Origin: Rhizobium sp. ASV20
GTDB taxonomy: Bacteria; Pseudomonadota; Alphaproteobacteria; Rhizobiales; Rhizobiaceae
Direction: 5' to 3'
Length of the DNA: 43,551 nt
Assembly (NCBI RefSeq): GCF_016429015.1
Contig: NZ_JAELTU010000049.1
Span: 1 to 43,551 of the forward strand
The notes below the pieces were generated by a model. It made no database searches. It was not told where the DNA came from and saw only the letters and a list, made by a program, of their open reading frames with translations. Of this stretch, positions 42,890-43,551 are shown in pieces (position 1 is the first letter of the stretch; each line of letters starts with the position of its first letter). Position numbers and translations under genes: made by a program.

Positions 42890-43551
42890 TCACCGCCTCG
42901 CAACGATCCTGCCGCCTTCAGATCGAATGGCTTGCACCACCGGGCTTTCCGAAACACCCACCGGATCCCGCGTGATCACAAGCGTCGCGCTACGTTCGAC
43001 CTGATCCGCGTCAAGGCGTTGCCGAAGCATGTTTTCGACTTCCGACATGTCTTCGGTGGGGCCGAGCGCGAAAAGCATAAGATCCGCTTCGGCAAACAGC
43101 GCGGGTTCCCAGCCCTCCCCGACCAACGAAGGGGCCATCAGAAGCACGAAATCGTAAGCTCCAGCGTCAGCCAATATGTCATCGATCGTCAGGCACGGCA
43201 GCGATATCGAGCTCTTTTCGGTGGCAACGTTGTAAACGACGGTTCGCAGGCCGCTTGCGCCGCTGACGAAGACGCCATTGCCGCTTCGCGGCGGCGTTTC
43301 CAGCCCCGGCTGGCTGCCGAATTCCACCACAAGTACCTTCTGTTCGGCCTGCTGAAGACCAATACCCACCATGGCGCCGGCGAGCCTTGCCGTCAGCGGG
43401 GTATGAAGTGAGGATATCAGCAGCACATAAGGCTTCGGGTGCTCCTTGAGATGGCTAATGATACGTCGCATCAGCTGCAGCACATCACGCGAGAAGGCCT
43501 CATTTCCGGCCTGGAAAAAACGCCGCCGCATCGCGCGAATGCTGGAATAAG
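42890..43551 (-). CDS. Degenerate BY-kinase/Wzc-like C-terminal domain (5' truncated by window edge)
   Basis: The frame is open from the window edge and ends at 42890; a Met at 43531 is internal (upstream codons read SSIRA). The segment resembles the cytoplasmic domain of Wzc/ExoP polysaccharide co-polymerases: SRDVLQLMRRIISHL, YVLLISSLHTPLTARLAGAM, KVLVVEFGSQPG, DFVLLMAPS, DLMLFAL. The Walker A lysine motif is absent (SSLHTPLTARLA in place of GEGKST) and Walker A' lacks its aspartates. The protein probably controls chain length or assembly without tyrosine kinase activity. It overlaps the GH5 gene by a few bases. Confidence 0.72.
   Translation of the reverse strand, partial: YSSIRAMRRRFFQAGNEAFSRDVLQLMRRIISHLKEHPKPYVLLISSLHTPLTARLAGAMVGIGLQQAEQKVLVVEFGSQPGLETPPRSGNGVFVSGASGLRTVVYNVATEKSSISLPCLTIDDILADAGAYDFVLLMAPSLVGEGWEPALFAEADLMLFALGPTEDMSEVENMLRQRLDADQVERSATLVITRDPVGVSESPVVQAIRSEGGRIVARR

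Overview
The window is GC-rich, densely coded DNA that looks like a Rhizobiales alphaproteobacterium (Rhizobium/Agrobacterium type). The grounds are a class II aldolase/short-chain dehydrogenase fusion of the rhizobial RhaD kind, several ribose-type sugar ABC genes, a BTLCP-family periplasmic cysteine peptidase, C-P lyase genes in rhizobial order and CtrA-type boxes (TTAA-N7-TTAA). No rRNA, tRNA, CRISPR array, intact insertion sequence or replication origin was recognised. All assignments come from reading motifs in the sequence; no database search was run.

Layout. (1) 1-4514, plus strand: the end of a phosphonate operon, phnI (5' cut by the window edge), phnJ, phnK, phnL, phnM, all overlapping or nearly touching. 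PhnJ lacks three of the four cysteines that define the C-P lyase radical-SAM subunit, and PhnM has an altered metal-site motif. (2) 4517-13850: a sugar catabolic regulon with an aldolase/dehydrogenase fusion, a divergent SorC-family regulator and a five-gene operon (permease, binding protein, ATPase, permease, PfkB kinase). The two promoter regions share a bipartite operator-like sequence. (3) 14061-18062: a fatty acid hydroxylase/sterol desaturase-family membrane protein behind a CtrA-type box, then a phosphonatase cluster (phnX, FAD-dependent amine oxidase, LysR regulator). (4) 18318-23332: a tightly overlapping operon of two half-size ABC exporters, two paralogous small STAS/SpoIIAA-like proteins and a TetR regulator, with a TetR-type operator upstream. 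(5) 23725-36458: accessory genes with many regulator/target pairs: ACS-type MFS carrier, secreted lipase, LysE exporter, AraC with fosmidomycin-resistance-type MFS, MarR with GNAT, LysR with SDR, BTLCP peptidase, ParDE toxin-antitoxin, amidase with TetR. (6) 36444-43551: a possible transposase remnant, then an exopolysaccharide region: WecG-type glycosyltransferase and FAD protein on plus; a degenerate Wzc/BY-kinase-like end (cut by the window edge), GH5 glycosidase, polymerase/ligase and GNAT-like protein on minus.

Phosphonate chemistry appears in three unlinked places: a C-P lyase-like set, a phosphonatase set, and a close match to the exporter for the phosphonate antibiotic fosmidomycin. 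The strongest candidates for undescribed biology are the cysteine-poor PhnJ inside an otherwise intact C-P lyase operon, and the ABC/ABC/STAS-like/STAS-like/TetR operon.
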